Assembly: GCF_020740795.1 (NCBI RefSeq)
Contig: NC_067282.1
Coordinates: forward strand, 134,473,132-134,537,131
Source: Apus apus
Lineage: Eukaryota > Chordata > Aves > Apodiformes > Apodidae
Direction of reading: 5' to 3'
DNA: 64,000 nt
The notes beneath the pieces were generated by a model that was not told the origin of the DNA, ran no database searches, and was given only the letters and a program-made list of their open reading frames with translations. The translations under genes and the position numbers were made by a program. Within the stretch, counting starts at the first letter, position 1. The number at the start of each line of letters is the position of its first letter. Positions 47,501 to 55,900 of this stretch are shown in pieces.

Positions 47501-49389
47501 ACTCATTAGGGTTAACCCTGAAACAGCCACAGGAGTCTACATGAAGCCTTTAGTTGAGTCCTTGGGGCCCATCTAGTCTGGCTGGGAAGTTACGCTGAGC
47601 TTCCTGCTATGAAGTTTAGTTGCACTTCTGCCCTTTTTGTAGCCTTCATGGCTAGAAATGCCCATGTCCCATGAGGCTGGGCCATTCCAGCTGCATAGCC
47701 CCCTCCAGAGCATCCTGCTTGGCTTCCTGCCCTTCTGCCAGCCTTTTCCTGCCTGCTGCTCCTGTAGCAAGATGCAGCATGGAGGGGTTGGGGCAGGATT
47801 ACTAGGAGCTTTTCACAAAAGCAACATGAAGCAGGTAACCTGTAATACAGGCTGTGATGTATTATGTGCTTGGAGAGCAGGTCCCCATGTAATGCAGGAG
47901 GGTGACAAAATACTGGTTTCCTAGAAAATTCCTTGGATTGGCTTCAACATCTATCTAGGTGGTGTTATAAGGAGAGTTTGGTCTTTAAGCATGTGTGAAG
48001 TGTCTTAAATTGCAAAACAAGCAAAAGCAAAATCGCAATGACCTGCAAATATAATTCACTTAATGTTTCCCAGCTCCCAGGGTCTTTCATCTCTTTCCAC
48101 GTCTGTAAGATGCAGGTGTTACTGGAAAGCACCAAAACCTTCAGACAAAAGAATTAAATAATGCATGTGAGCAGAAATTATATAGGGAAAACTGTACGTT
48201 GCCAGTACTTGCTGGTATCCAGGTTTTATGCTTAGAACTAAGTCTTATTTTTCCTGATCTTTTGGTTTAAGGATTTACTAAAACACATCTCCAGTAATTT
48301 ACTTGTAATTATACTGCAAAATTAATGTGAATTATGTAACTCACTAAAGGCAATTCTTCCATTAGAAAAATTGAATCACATGGAGATGTAACTGTGCAGA
48401 CAAAAGCCTAATTGAAAATGTACTGGTTTTCCTTTATTCAGCATTGTATTTATATTGTCCCTTACACAGTCACCAGTTTATAACTTAATATTGGTACCTT
48501 TATTTTGCAGATCATTGAAAAAATCTGCTGTCTGCAGCTAATTAATATGTATCAAGATCTTTTGACACTTTCTTTACCCAGGAATTTCCACCTTCCTTTG
48601 TAGTTACATGAAGTAAAATACTTCTCATTGGCACTGCCCTTTTCCTATAACTTTATTCACTGGAGCAATTATTTTCTTAGGTGTTTTCAAAAATCAGCAA
48701 ATCTGAAGGGTTGTCTTAAGAACATGCAAAGTATCTGTCTTAAGACTTCTATTTCTCATTTTATCCTTATTTCATAATTGAATTCCTGAATTCTGCAGCT
48801 AACTTTGTTAGTTTCTTTCCTCATCGTTCCCTCATTACAGCATGGTTTGAGTTCTGCCAGAACTAACTTACTGAAATGTTTGGCTTCTTTCCAAAGGTAT
48901 CAAGTTTCATTAGAGAACAGGCACATCAACAGATTCAAATGATAGTTATTTCTCTAAAGGAAGAGTTTTACTCCAAAGCAGATGCATTGATTGGAGTGTG
49001 TCCAGAGGTAACAATTAATCATTACCAGATTTTGTTAAATAACACATGCTGGGTTTTCTTGAAGTACTGATTTACACCGTAAATGTTACTATAGTGAATC
49101 ATGTATGTAATTGTGTTGCTGGGTTTGAGCTAATTTGGGTTCAGAAATAAGTGCAGATACTGGCTTGATTAAAAGATTGCTTTGGTAACTCAAGCTCATT
49201 ACCATATCTCATAGTCATTTATTGACTGCTTACTTGAGATAACTGGAATGTTGTAAATGGTATGGTCCCTTCTCTTCCCAGCGTGATGACTTCATGTTCA
49301 GCCGAGTGCTGACTTTGGATCTGACCGCGTACCCAGACACTGAGGACCGGGAAAGAGAGAGGCACAAACGCAGCTCTGTTTTGGAATAA
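14488..49389 (+). CDS. SMC1B: SMC1B, meiosis-specific cohesin subunit SMC1-beta (complete, 25 coding exons)
   Basis: Exons: 14488-14596, 16395-16583, 17134-17246, 18397-18600, 18945-19183, 19696-19954, 20651-20791, 23053-23135, 24138-24345, 26729-26914, 28964-29143, 30230-30376, 30580-30717, 31202-31318, 34073-34179, 35497-35638, 37078-37223, 38437-38590, 39783-39881, 40724-40880, 44309-44463, 45662-45813, 46048-46117, 48897-49007, 49282-49389. They total 3714 nt: 1237 aa plus TAA, all introns GT-AG with matching phases. Architecture is a complete SMC ATPase: Walker A GPNGSGKS (residues 32-39), first coiled coil (about 170-500), hinge (about 505-665, ending with the conserved SGGSS at 653-657), second coiled coil (about 670-1090), ABC signature LSGGEK (1124-1129) and Walker B FFVLDE (1148-1153). 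All catalytic motifs are intact. SMC1-beta pairs with SMC3, RAD21L/REC8 and STAG3 in meiotic chromosome axes (family knowledge). SMC1A is the alternative; the hinge and C-terminal sequence, which lacks the SMC1A tail, and the pairing with RIBC2 favour SMC1B. Confidence 0.97.
16395..16583 (+). CDS. SMC1B: SMC1B exon 2
   Basis: Completes Walker A ([13 protein letters not shown]) and continues through RVIRG. Acceptor TTTTTAAG, donor GTAGGT. Confidence 0.96.
17134..17246 (+). CDS. SMC1B: SMC1B exon 3
   Basis: 113 nt, [20 protein letters not shown] to ARNCLIFQ, the end of the N-terminal ATPase lobe (Q-loop region). Acceptor TTTAG, donor GTGAGT. Confidence 0.95.
18397..18600 (+). CDS. SMC1B: SMC1B exon 4
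   Basis: 68 codons, phase 0 both ends. [20 protein letters not shown] leads into the first coiled coil. Donor GTAACT. Confidence 0.96.
18945..19183 (+). CDS. SMC1B: SMC1B exon 5
   Basis: 239 nt of coiled coil, [20 protein letters not shown] to MEKEMK. Acceptor TTGGTAG, donor GTAGGT. Confidence 0.95.
19515..19695 (+). repeat. G/T-rich low-complexity tract ending at the exon 6 acceptor
   Basis: About 180 bp almost devoid of C and poor in A, made of TTGGTTGG, TTTTGTGG and GGTTTTTT words, and running straight into the TTTTTAG acceptor of exon 6. It is the likely source of the polypyrimidine tract of that acceptor. Confidence 0.75.
19696..19954 (+). CDS. SMC1B: SMC1B exon 6
   Basis: 259 nt of coiled coil, [20 protein letters not shown] to IELRESQ. 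The acceptor TTTTTAG closes a 180-bp G/T-rich tract. Confidence 0.95.
20651..20791 (+). CDS. SMC1B: SMC1B exon 7
   Basis: 47 codons, [20 protein letters not shown] to KKKEIE. Acceptor TTTTTCCAG, donor GTATTT. Confidence 0.95.
22045..22480 (+). mobile_element. CR1 LINE fragment, strongly diverged
   Basis: Contains the CR1 3'-region landmarks CCAGTTCTGGGCTCC, GTCCAGCAGAGAG and GGAGACCTTATTGCTGTCTTC in order, but with many substitutions and no terminal GATTCTATG units. Probably an old copy in SMC1B intron 7. Confidence 0.8.
23053..23135 (+). CDS. SMC1B: SMC1B exon 8
   Basis: 83 nt, [20 protein letters not shown] to YTKIC. Acceptor GCATAG, donor GTATGT. Confidence 0.93.
24138..24345 (+). CDS. 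SMC1B: SMC1B exon 9
   Basis: 208 nt, [20 protein letters not shown] to LKRLYPDSV, the end of coiled coil 1 and entry to the hinge. Acceptor CTCAAAG, donor GTAACT. Confidence 0.95.
25128..26640 (-). pseudogene. Unidentified protein-like, frame-broken stretch in SMC1B intron 9
   Basis: On the minus strand a 104-codon open stretch (25442-25128) reads like ordinary globular protein, e.g. [20 protein letters not shown] and [18 protein letters not shown]. Higher up on the same strand, other protein-like stretches occur in different frames broken by stops, e.g. [20 protein letters not shown] and [17 protein letters not shown]. The 25442 end has no ATG and a stop lies immediately upstream. I cannot name a parent gene. 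It may be a decayed retrocopy, a decayed mobile-element frame, or chance. Confidence 0.25.
26729..26914 (+). CDS. SMC1B: SMC1B exon 10 (hinge)
   Basis: 62 codons of the hinge, [20 protein letters not shown] to FLALDYLD. Acceptor ATCTTCAG, donor GTAAGT. Confidence 0.96.
27018..28765 (-). mobile_element. CR1 LINE, endonuclease to reverse transcriptase, lacking the 3' end
   Basis: Minus-strand frames, broken by stops and shifts, include the endonuclease segment [16 protein letters not shown] (about 28600) and a reverse-transcriptase active-site segment with [14 protein letters not shown] (about 27120). The low-coordinate end fades out shortly after RLEKW, so the CR1 3' part of ORF2 and the UTR tail are missing. 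It fills most of SMC1B intron 10, antisense to the gene. Confidence 0.88.
28964..29143 (+). CDS. SMC1B: SMC1B exon 11 (hinge)
   Basis: 60 codons of the hinge, [20 protein letters not shown], then [19 protein letters not shown]. Acceptor TTTACAG, donor GTAAGA. Confidence 0.96.
29207..29270 (-). mobile_element. CR1 3'-tail scrap
   Basis: Short match to the reverse complement of a CR1 3' terminus (TCACAGAATCATTGTGGTTG, AAAAGACCTTTAAGAACATT). It lies 64 bp after SMC1B exon 11. Confidence 0.65.
30230..30376 (+). CDS. SMC1B: SMC1B exon 12 (hinge end)
   Basis: 49 codons, [20 protein letters not shown], containing the conserved hinge glycines, then the start of coiled coil 2. Acceptor TTCTTCTAG, donor GTAGGT. 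Confidence 0.96.
30580..30717 (+). CDS. SMC1B: SMC1B exon 13
   Basis: 46 codons, [20 protein letters not shown] to HLANLSM. Donor GTATAG is weak. Confidence 0.93.
31202..31318 (+). CDS. SMC1B: SMC1B exon 14
   Basis: 39 codons, [20 protein letters not shown] to FQKKINE. Acceptor CTGTGTAG, donor GTAATG. Confidence 0.94.
31319..34072 (+). other. SMC1B intron 14
   Basis: 2.75 kb, AT-rich, with A-runs at about 32396 and 32950 and the short CR1 at 33012-33148. No other element or gene recognised. Confidence 0.6.
33012..33148 (+). mobile_element. CR1 fragment with internal deletion (endonuclease segment joined to 3' tail)
   Basis: About 33012-33072 corresponds to the CR1 endonuclease stretch (frame [13 protein letters not shown]). 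From about 33073 it continues as the CR1 3' tail (GGGGGGTTGGAACTAGAGGA, then GTATGATTCTAAG). Same architecture as the copy at 12155-12308 but with a different junction. It is in SMC1B intron 14. Confidence 0.75.
34073..34179 (+). CDS. SMC1B: SMC1B exon 15
   Basis: 107 nt, [20 protein letters not shown] to EEIDKR. FCEEIG.ENIR is typical of SMC1 coiled coil 2. Donor GTGGTA. Confidence 0.94.
35497..35638 (+). CDS. SMC1B: SMC1B exon 16
   Basis: 142 nt, [20 protein letters not shown] to IIRLQK. Acceptor TTTGACTAG, donor GTAACT. Confidence 0.94.
37078..37223 (+). CDS. SMC1B: SMC1B exon 17
   Basis: 146 nt, [20 protein letters not shown] to LLTLN. Acceptor CTACGCAG, donor GTAATT. Confidence 0.92.
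38437..38590 (+). CDS. SMC1B: SMC1B exon 18
   Basis: 154 nt, [20 protein letters not shown], then [20 protein letters not shown]. Acceptor TATGTAG, donor GTACTT. Confidence 0.94.
39783..39881 (+). CDS. SMC1B: SMC1B exon 19
   Basis: 33 codons, [20 protein letters not shown] to LEEDLK. Acceptor TTATAG directly before CTAGGC; the other nearby AG would break frame. Donor GTAATA. Confidence 0.93.
40009..40026. repeat. (GT)9 microsatellite
   Basis: Nine perfect GT units in SMC1B intron 19. Confidence 0.9.
40724..40880 (+). CDS. SMC1B: SMC1B exon 20
   Basis: 157 nt, [20 protein letters not shown], then [13 protein letters not shown] and [17 protein letters not shown] is a conserved SMC1 block. 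Donor GTAATA. Confidence 0.95.
41505..43930 (-). mobile_element. CR1 LINE, about 2.4 kb, endonuclease to 3' end
   Basis: The low-coordinate end is a CR1 3' terminus in reverse (TCATAGAATGGTCAAGGCTG). Further right, on the minus strand, come the 3' UTR, a 252-codon open frame (42489-41731) with reverse-transcriptase motif [13 protein letters not shown] and active site FADDTKL, upstream RT pieces ([19 protein letters not shown] region), and endonuclease-derived sequence up to about 43930. The reading is interrupted by stops and frameshifts, so it is inactive and 5'-truncated. It occupies most of SMC1B intron 20, antisense to the gene. Confidence 0.92.
44309..44463 (+). CDS. SMC1B: SMC1B exon 21
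   Basis: 155 nt, [20 protein letters not shown], then [20 protein letters not shown]. Acceptor TTTCATAG, donor GTGTGT. Confidence 0.96.
45662..45813 (+). CDS. SMC1B: SMC1B exon 22 (ABC signature)
   Basis: 152 nt, [20 protein letters not shown], then the signature [13 protein letters not shown]. Acceptor TTTCCAG, donor GTAAAA. Confidence 0.97.
46048..46117 (+). CDS. SMC1B: SMC1B exon 23 (Walker B)
   Basis: 70 nt, [20 protein letters not shown], containing Walker B and the catalytic Glu. Acceptor TCTACAG, donor GTAAGT. Confidence 0.97.
47500..47860. other. Unidentified GC-rich block in SMC1B intron 23
   Basis: Richer in C and G than its surroundings, with CTGCC/CCAGC words, like the block at 3780-4200. 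No recognisable protein or repeat terminus. The rest of this 2.8-kb intron (46118-48896) is AT-rich and featureless to me. Confidence 0.25.
48897..49007 (+). CDS. SMC1B: SMC1B exon 24
   Basis: 37 codons, [20 protein letters not shown] to ALIGVCPE (H-loop/D-loop side of the C-terminal ATPase lobe). Acceptor TTTCCAAAG, donor GTAACA. Confidence 0.96.
49282..49389 (+). CDS. SMC1B: SMC1B exon 25 (terminal)
   Basis: 36 codons including [23 protein letters not shown] then a charged tail ending SSVLE. Acceptor CTTCCCAG. An AATAAA hexamer overlaps the stop codon. Confidence 0.95.
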   Translation, partial: RDDFMFSRVLTLDLTAYPDTEDRERERHKRSSVLE

Positions 49390-49390
49390 A
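49385..49390 (+). terminator. AATAAA overlapping the SMC1B stop codon
   Basis: The hexamer shares its TAA with the stop codon, so a cleavage site 10-30 nt on would leave almost no 3' UTR. Whether it is used is unknown; canonical hexamers also occur at 50453 and 50775. Confidence 0.35.
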
Positions 49391-50452
49391 GCACGGATGA
49401 TTTCAGGGCCAGGTGACAACAAGAGCTGTGCCGACAGTAGTAAACTGTTACCCACCAGTTTTGTATGTTTGAATGTTGCTGTTAGACATTGATAAGACAA
49501 ATGTTCACCTTTCAAACAAAGCAGTTTTCTACTGTTACTCCTAGATACAGTTTTGTTAAATAGCCAGAAGTTACTGAAGTGTTTACATTCTGTTAAGCAC
49601 AGCTTCAAGTGTTTTGGGGGGTTTGCCTTAAGATGAGGGATTATAGGTTCACACAAGCACACTATTACTAAGAAAAAGCCTCTTGTTTTTCTTATGTGTT
49701 TAAACGTATCTCTGGTGCACTGCTTAGATACATGCTGCTGCTGCCTAAGACCTTTACAATCTCCCTCTTGTGTGTTGCAGCTGCATCTGTTTGCCTTCAG
49801 GTGGGATTTACTTCCTTTTCAAAACATGAAGATATTGGTATCTGGCCACTGTCTTATGTGACTTTTGTGACACACTTGGTGTATCTCTGTAGGTATGATA
49901 TAACCTGGAAAAAAGTCACCTTTGAGGCATTCTAATCCACACAGGTGGAAAGAGCAAAACAGGTGTGAGTCAGATGCCATGCAAGTGGCAGCCTTAGGAA
50001 AAAAATATCTTGTTCTGCAGTTGAGATTTTTATTACATATCTGTCCCAGGAAAGTCAAGCGTATTTTGATGGTCATGGTCCATCCAAGAAGCAAAGTTAC
50101 TGAATTGGTTACAGAACACTCTTTGAGAGCCTGAATCACTTAATCTGGTTTGTTTCACCTTGGTGTATGTTGAAGAGCTTTATTGTTGTTCATAAGAATT
50201 GTATGTTTTCGTGTTCATATGTTAGCTTCCTTTTGTCCCCCACACTGTGTGTGCACATCTACCTTGTCAGGTGTTGCCAGTACTGTGCTTGTTGCACACA
50301 ACTGCTGTCTGGACGTGTGGGGTAAACTGCAAAAGGAAGGAAGGCCATGTGAGCAGCAGATAAGCATTCACATGGGAACACTTCAACATCAATGTCTCCA
50401 CTTACGCTGCAGACAGATGTTTATCAAACACTTACGTTGCTGCCACACTTAA

Positions 50453-50458
50453 AATAAA
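50453..50458 (+). terminator. Candidate distal SMC1B polyadenylation signal
   Basis: AATAAA about 1.06 kb beyond the stop codon in an AT-rich context. A second hexamer lies at 50775-50780. Choice between these and the stop-overlapping hexamer needs transcript data. Confidence 0.4.
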
Positions 50459-51470
50459 ATTATTAATTCTGAGTGGAAGTTATTCTTTAGCACCAGTCCC
50501 TTACTTCAGCATCCAGTGACAGCTGTGGAAATACTTCACCATAGTGTGAAGGATGAAGAGCAGCCTCCAGTGATCTTCAAAGATCTTTGACCCACCTCAG
50601 TCTGTGCATTGCAAATTCAGAGGTTTTGGGTTGGCTTGTGTTTTTTTAACCATTTGCTAGGAACAGTTGGTTGAAATAGAAAAATACAGTAAAGAATCAA
50701 ACAGTCTGAAGAATGGTGAAAGCTACACATTTTATCTACTACACAAGAACAGTCTATTTGGCTTTAAATATTTTAATAAAAGCACAGCTTGAGCAAAACA
50801 GGATAATAAGTGGTCAACAAGATTGTTTTCAGTAAATATCTTACTCCCATTTTAAAAAATAATTAACTAGAAACAGCCATTGATCATACAATCAGCAAAC
50901 AATTTAACAGGACTGTGTGTGGTTGGTTCTTTCATGGTACTTGGGTAATAATTTGAACAGGGCCTTAAATAAGTTACTTTTTCAATTAACAGATAAATGG
51001 AACTGACAAGTTTCTGGTTCTGTCCCTTTTGACTGTATTTTAAACCCTGAGGTAGCTACAAGGCAATCCCATCCCTAAGATGATAAAAATGTATTATTTG
51101 GTTGTGGGCGGGAGGAACAAAACCAGAACTAAGCATTTGTACCTTCTTAATGTGTATGTTAGGAATTAAAATAACCCCTTACTTACTCATTGGCTTTTCA
51201 GGATACAAATAAAGGGCACTTGAGTCAGGGGAGACTGTTGTATGAGTTGCAGTTCAGCAGTGTCTACAAAACAGAAGAATCACCACTACTGGGTGTAAGC
51301 TGATCCTTAACAAAGGGAGGGGGATGTGATTTCCTAATGTGGATCTGACTTCAGGCACAAGACACAGAGTTACAGGAGTTGAGGCTTGGGCTTAAATAAT
51401 TGCAGTAATCAGGGTCATAAGTAGCTCAGCTCAACTGATTAAATTTTGCTGCAGCTTGAAGCAACAATTT

Positions 51471-51560
51471 AAGTGTTCTAAGCTGATTCATCAGCTTCCA
51501 AAATAGCATGACTGATCAGGCATGCTATTTTGGATGCTGATGGATCAACTTGGAACACTT
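51471..51560 (+). repeat. 90-bp hairpin: 40-bp near-perfect inverted repeat, 10-nt loop
   Basis: Left arm 51471-51510 (begins AAGTGTTCTAAGCTGATTCA) and right arm 51521-51560 are reverse complements at 36 of 40 positions, with the 10-nt loop ACTGATCAGG between them. As plus-strand RNA, two of the four differences become G-U pairs, leaving one C-A and one U-U mismatch. It lies in the spacer between the converging SMC1B and FAM118A genes. A microRNA-type precursor or a small palindromic DNA element (MITE) are both possible; I recognise neither. Confidence 0.85.
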
Positions 51561-52722
51561 ACCAGTCTAGCAAAGAAGCATGAACCTTGCTTTTCAGCTT
51601 GTCATTTTCACGCATCCATGTGACATCGGAGTGAAGAGCTGCCATACCACAATAGAGGGAAAGGTCATCTGCCAGCCCCATCACTTCCATTCCCTGTAAA
51701 ACCTTGTAATACATCCTACCCACAGGGAACATAAGCAGAGGAACCTGACTGAAAGAACCTTCCATGCCTGCCAGATATGAATGTGCTGGTATCAGAACAA
51801 AGAATGGTCCTGAACATGCTCCCCTGCAGACATGGAGGTGAGAGGCAGCCAGAAGATTACCAGTGTTAGCAACTGGACCATTAATTATGTCAGTTTAGTG
51901 CTGAGGCAATTCAGTGGTAGGTGAAGTAACAGAACCTCAGAAAAAAAAACGGGGTTAACGCAGACCCTGACCTTAGTAATTTCATTAGTTCAACTGAAGT
52001 CAAACTTACACACTAGAAACTGTCTACACACATGTAAGTTGATACTAACTGGTTTTAATTCTGCTGCATTAGGACTATCCATGTTCTGCTTTCTGAGAGC
52101 AGCATACTCTCTGATTTAAACAATATTTAAAATAGAAATTCACTGCAAAGACATCAGTAAGCCCCCCTGTATATATGGTATATCCTCACTGATAACATTC
52201 ATATGACATCCTTTTCTCCCCATGTCATCTCATGCCTTTAACAGGCTGATAAATGAAAATACTCATGCTAGACGTGGAAAATAGGCAGGTTATGGTGATG
52301 CTGCTTCTATGAATGTGAAACAATTCTTCCTGTTCCTAACAGCTTGGGGCTCTGAATCTGAAGCTTGTGAGCAGCCTTGTGCTGACAGACACCTGAAGAG
52401 TTCAACCTCCAGCAGCTTCACTGTGGTTCTGCTGGTGAGAAAATAATAGAAAACCCTTCATTTTAAAGGCAACTAACAGACAGTCACAGGTGTGCCAAAA
52501 GTAATTGCTGACAAACATCACCTCTGTTGTGGCTTCATCATAGTAACAGCTTGGTCCAACTGGCTTGAAGCACAGGCAGAGAACTTGCACCTCCTTCTAA
52601 GTGACCCTGCAGACACAGTTTAGTGGTACTGAAGTGCAGGGACAGCGACTACTATGCCTCTCAAGCTTTACATACATTACACATTTACAGCTTTGAGAAA
52701 GAAAAGGCTAAGATAAACAATT

Positions 52723-52728
52723 TTTATT
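52723..52728 (-). terminator. Candidate FAM118A polyadenylation signal
   Basis: AATAAA on the minus strand, 111 nt beyond the FAM118A stop codon; the first canonical hexamer I noted downstream. Confidence 0.5.
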
Positions 52729-52838
52729 CCACTTAAAACCATGGAAATACTCAGCTCTAAACTGTTCATGCAGCAGATGTAAAACACCTACTGTTAAAAA
52801 AGATTCCGGGATGCATTGTGGGTTGTTTTTTTTTTTCA

Positions 52839-52939
52839 TTAAGTAGTGGGTATGACATTATCTGACTGCTTGATTCTCTTAGGAGAGTCAATGCCATTTT
52901 CTCCTAACTTCCTTTTAGCACAGTCCAAACATGAAGTTG
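52839..52939 (-). CDS. FAM118A: FAM118A coding exon 7 (terminal)
   Basis: 101 nt, [20 protein letters not shown], then [13 protein letters not shown] and TAA. The acceptor CTTCCCCCACAG is preceded by a long pyrimidine tract. DCAKRKL.ENGI is the recognisable family element. Confidence 0.9.
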
Positions 52940-55900
52940 CTGTGGGGGAAGAGAGAGGAAAAAAAAGGAAATATTTAAATATTTTAATGTTGCTGTCTAC
53001 GTGTACTCTGTGTAGTTTTTATTACACCACACTGGTCTGGTTCTATTTGGATTCTCAATTACAACACTAGACCTGCTGAATGTTTGCACCGATTCAGTGA
53101 TCTCATGCTCTTTCTCAACACTGAGCTCTGGTACTAATTAGCTACGTCCTGGTTTATATATTATACAGCTGCCTTTTGAAGAAAATAATTACAGACTTTG
53201 TATGATAATGCCTGTGGAGTTCACAGGTGAGAAGCTGCTTTAAAGTTTGGATCCCTTAATTCACACCAAAAAAATCTTGGTGTGAGCTATGAAGAGCACT
53301 GCTGGACAGCAAAAATGAAAGGGAAATTCCTTCAAAATCAGGACATCCATCACTTACAACTCCAGACACATATTTTTGCAGGGTATTCTACTAATCTGTG
53401 ATAAGGAATAATTTTATTTTCTTTACTTGCTATGTGTTCCAAAATACAAGTAAATGGGTGCTAAAATTACTTGTAATGAGGGTGCTAATAAGTTAGTAAA
53501 GGAACATGATGTTAGGTAGAACTGAAATAAGATGTGTGGAAAATTCACCTTCAGTACTACACACTAAAGCTTGAGATTCAGTCTTCTGCACCTTAAGAAA
53601 GGCATTCAAAATAGCCAAACATATGTTTGGAAATACAAGCCAAATCTTCATGGATGTTAGTATCTTATAATATTCTTTTCAGCATTAATACATTTTAATA
53701 ATACACATTTACTGGAACTTCTCCACTCTGTCATTTGTCATTTTATTGACTGCTGAAAGCCAGCAGTTATCCACTAATATGTAGAAAGAAGGGGGAAAAA
53801 AAAAATAAAATAAATCACTTAAGCAGACTCAAGAGCCAAATCAGAATGCTGCACAGTAATAATGTAATGACTCTCTAAAAAACTTATTTTCAACTCTCCA
53901 ATAGATTATGGAACTGTCTGAGAAAACAAGAACATTACTTACCCAATAAGGTTGTGCTGTCCACTCTCTCAGCATCTAGAGAAATGTAAGGCCAACAGCA
54001 CAAGTTAGCATCCAAAAAGTTTTTATACGTTTATGCAACATCCCCAAATGGCAAGGTTGTATTTAGAACCATAGAATGATTGCTTTGGAAGGGACCTTAA
54101 AGACCATCTAGTTCCAACCTCCCTGCATGGGCAGGGGCACCTCCCACTAGACCAGGTTGCTCAGAGCCCCATCCAACCCAGTCCTGAACACTTCCAGGGA
54201 CAGGGCTTCCATAACCTCCCCGGGCAACCTGTTCCAACATCTCGCTACCCTCACAGTGAAGGATTTCTTCCTAAGCTCTAACCTAAACTCCCCTCTTCCA
54301 GTTTAAAACTGTTACTCCTGCTCCTATCACTCCAGCCCCTGATAAAGAGTCCCTCCCATTTTCTTGTACATCCCCTTAGCTACTGGAAAGCTGCTTATGA
54401 GGCTCTCCCCAGGGCTTTCTTCAGGGTGAACAGCCCCAACTCTCTCAGCCTGTCTTCATAGCAGAGGTGCTCCAACCCTTTGATCATCTTCATGGCCATC
54501 CTCTGGACTCACTTCACCAGCTCCATGTCCTTCCTGTGTTGGCTCCAGAACTGGACACAGCACTCCAGGTGGGGGTCTCACGAGACCAGAGTAGAGGGAG
54601 AGAATCACCTCCCTTGTCCTGCTGGCCACACTTCCTTTGATGCAGCCCAGGATACATCTGGCTTTCTGGGCTACAAGCGCACATTGCTGGCTCATGCTGA
54701 GCTTCTCATCAACCAACACCTCCAAGTCCTTCTCTGCAGCGCTGCTCTCAAGCCATTCTACCCCTCAGCCTGTATTTGTGCCTGGACTGCAGGACCTTGC
54801 ACTTGGTCTTGTTGAACTTAATGAGGTTTGCCCAGACCCACCTCTCCAGCCTGTCCAGGTCCCTCTGGATGGCCTTCCTTCCCTCCAGCATGTTGAGCAT
54901 CCCACACAGCTTGGTGTCATAAGCAAACAAGCTGAGGGTGCACTCAGTCCCACCGTCCATGTTCCCATCAAAGACATTAAACTACTGGTCCCAATACTGA
55001 CACCTGAGGAACATGACTCATCACTGCTTTCTACCCAGACATCAAGCTGTTGACCACAACTCTTTCAGTGCAACCATCCAGCCAGTTTCTTATCCACCAA
55101 GTGGTCCACCATTCAAATCCAAGTCTCTCCAATCTAGAGACAAGGATGTCACACAGGACAGTGTCAAATGCTTAGCCCAAGTCCAGGCAAATGACATCAG
55201 CAGCTCTTCCCTTACCCACCACTGCTGTAACCCCATCATAGAAGGCCACCAAATTTGTCAGGCATGATTTGCCCTTAGTGAAGCCATAGTGGCTGTTTTC
55301 CTGTTTTCCACATGTGCCTCAGCATAGTTTTCAGGAGGATCTGCTCAATGATCTTGCCAGGAACAGAGGTGAGACTGGCCTGTTGTTCCTCAAATCTTCC
55401 TTTTTTCTCTTTTTTAAAAATGGGGGTTATGTTTCCCGTTTTCCAGTCACTGGGAACTTCCCCAGACTGCCACAACTTCTCAGATATGATGGACAGTGGC
55501 TTAGCAACTTTATCTGCTTCATCTGTAGACTGAGAATTCTACCAGGGGATGACTGCTACGTTCCAGGCTACCTCCAATCTTGACTTCTATGACAGCAAGT
55601 AACAGGTCCAGCAGTGCCTCTCCCCTGGTCAGGCTCTCTATCACCTGTCCTAAGAAGTCATCTTCAATCACTCTGGTAGTTTCCTGGACTGCTTGCAGCT
55701 CCCTGTGCTGCTTTGCCAGCAGATGTCCAGGTGGCTAAAGTTTCCTATCAGGATCAAGACCTGTATTTCTCATTTCTTTCATACAACCCTTTTAACAAAC
55801 TCCTTCTGCTATTTTGTAGAAAAAAGTTTGTAAATAAGTATGAGAAAAATGAAACCTGACAGTCTGGTAACATAAAGAGCAGTTACACACATTTGAAGAC

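Larger units (their letters stand above)
49391..52722. other. Spacer between the converging SMC1B and FAM118A 3' ends
   Basis: Contains the possible long SMC1B 3' UTR (to about 50480 or 50800) and the 90-bp hairpin at 51471-51560. Several open frames of 60-150 codons occur, none resembling a known protein; the longest is antisense to SMC1B exon 25. No CR1 was seen here. Confidence 0.55.

Noticed and set aside
49219-49662. 147-codon open frame antisense to the last SMC1B exon
   Set aside because: Shadow of the real exon plus 3' UTR; no protein similarity and no splice or promoter context.
51559-51765. 68-codon minus-strand open frame beside the hairpin
   Set aside because: No ATG-independent support, no homologue recognised, and FAM118A exons 6 and 7 are fully accounted for elsewhere.
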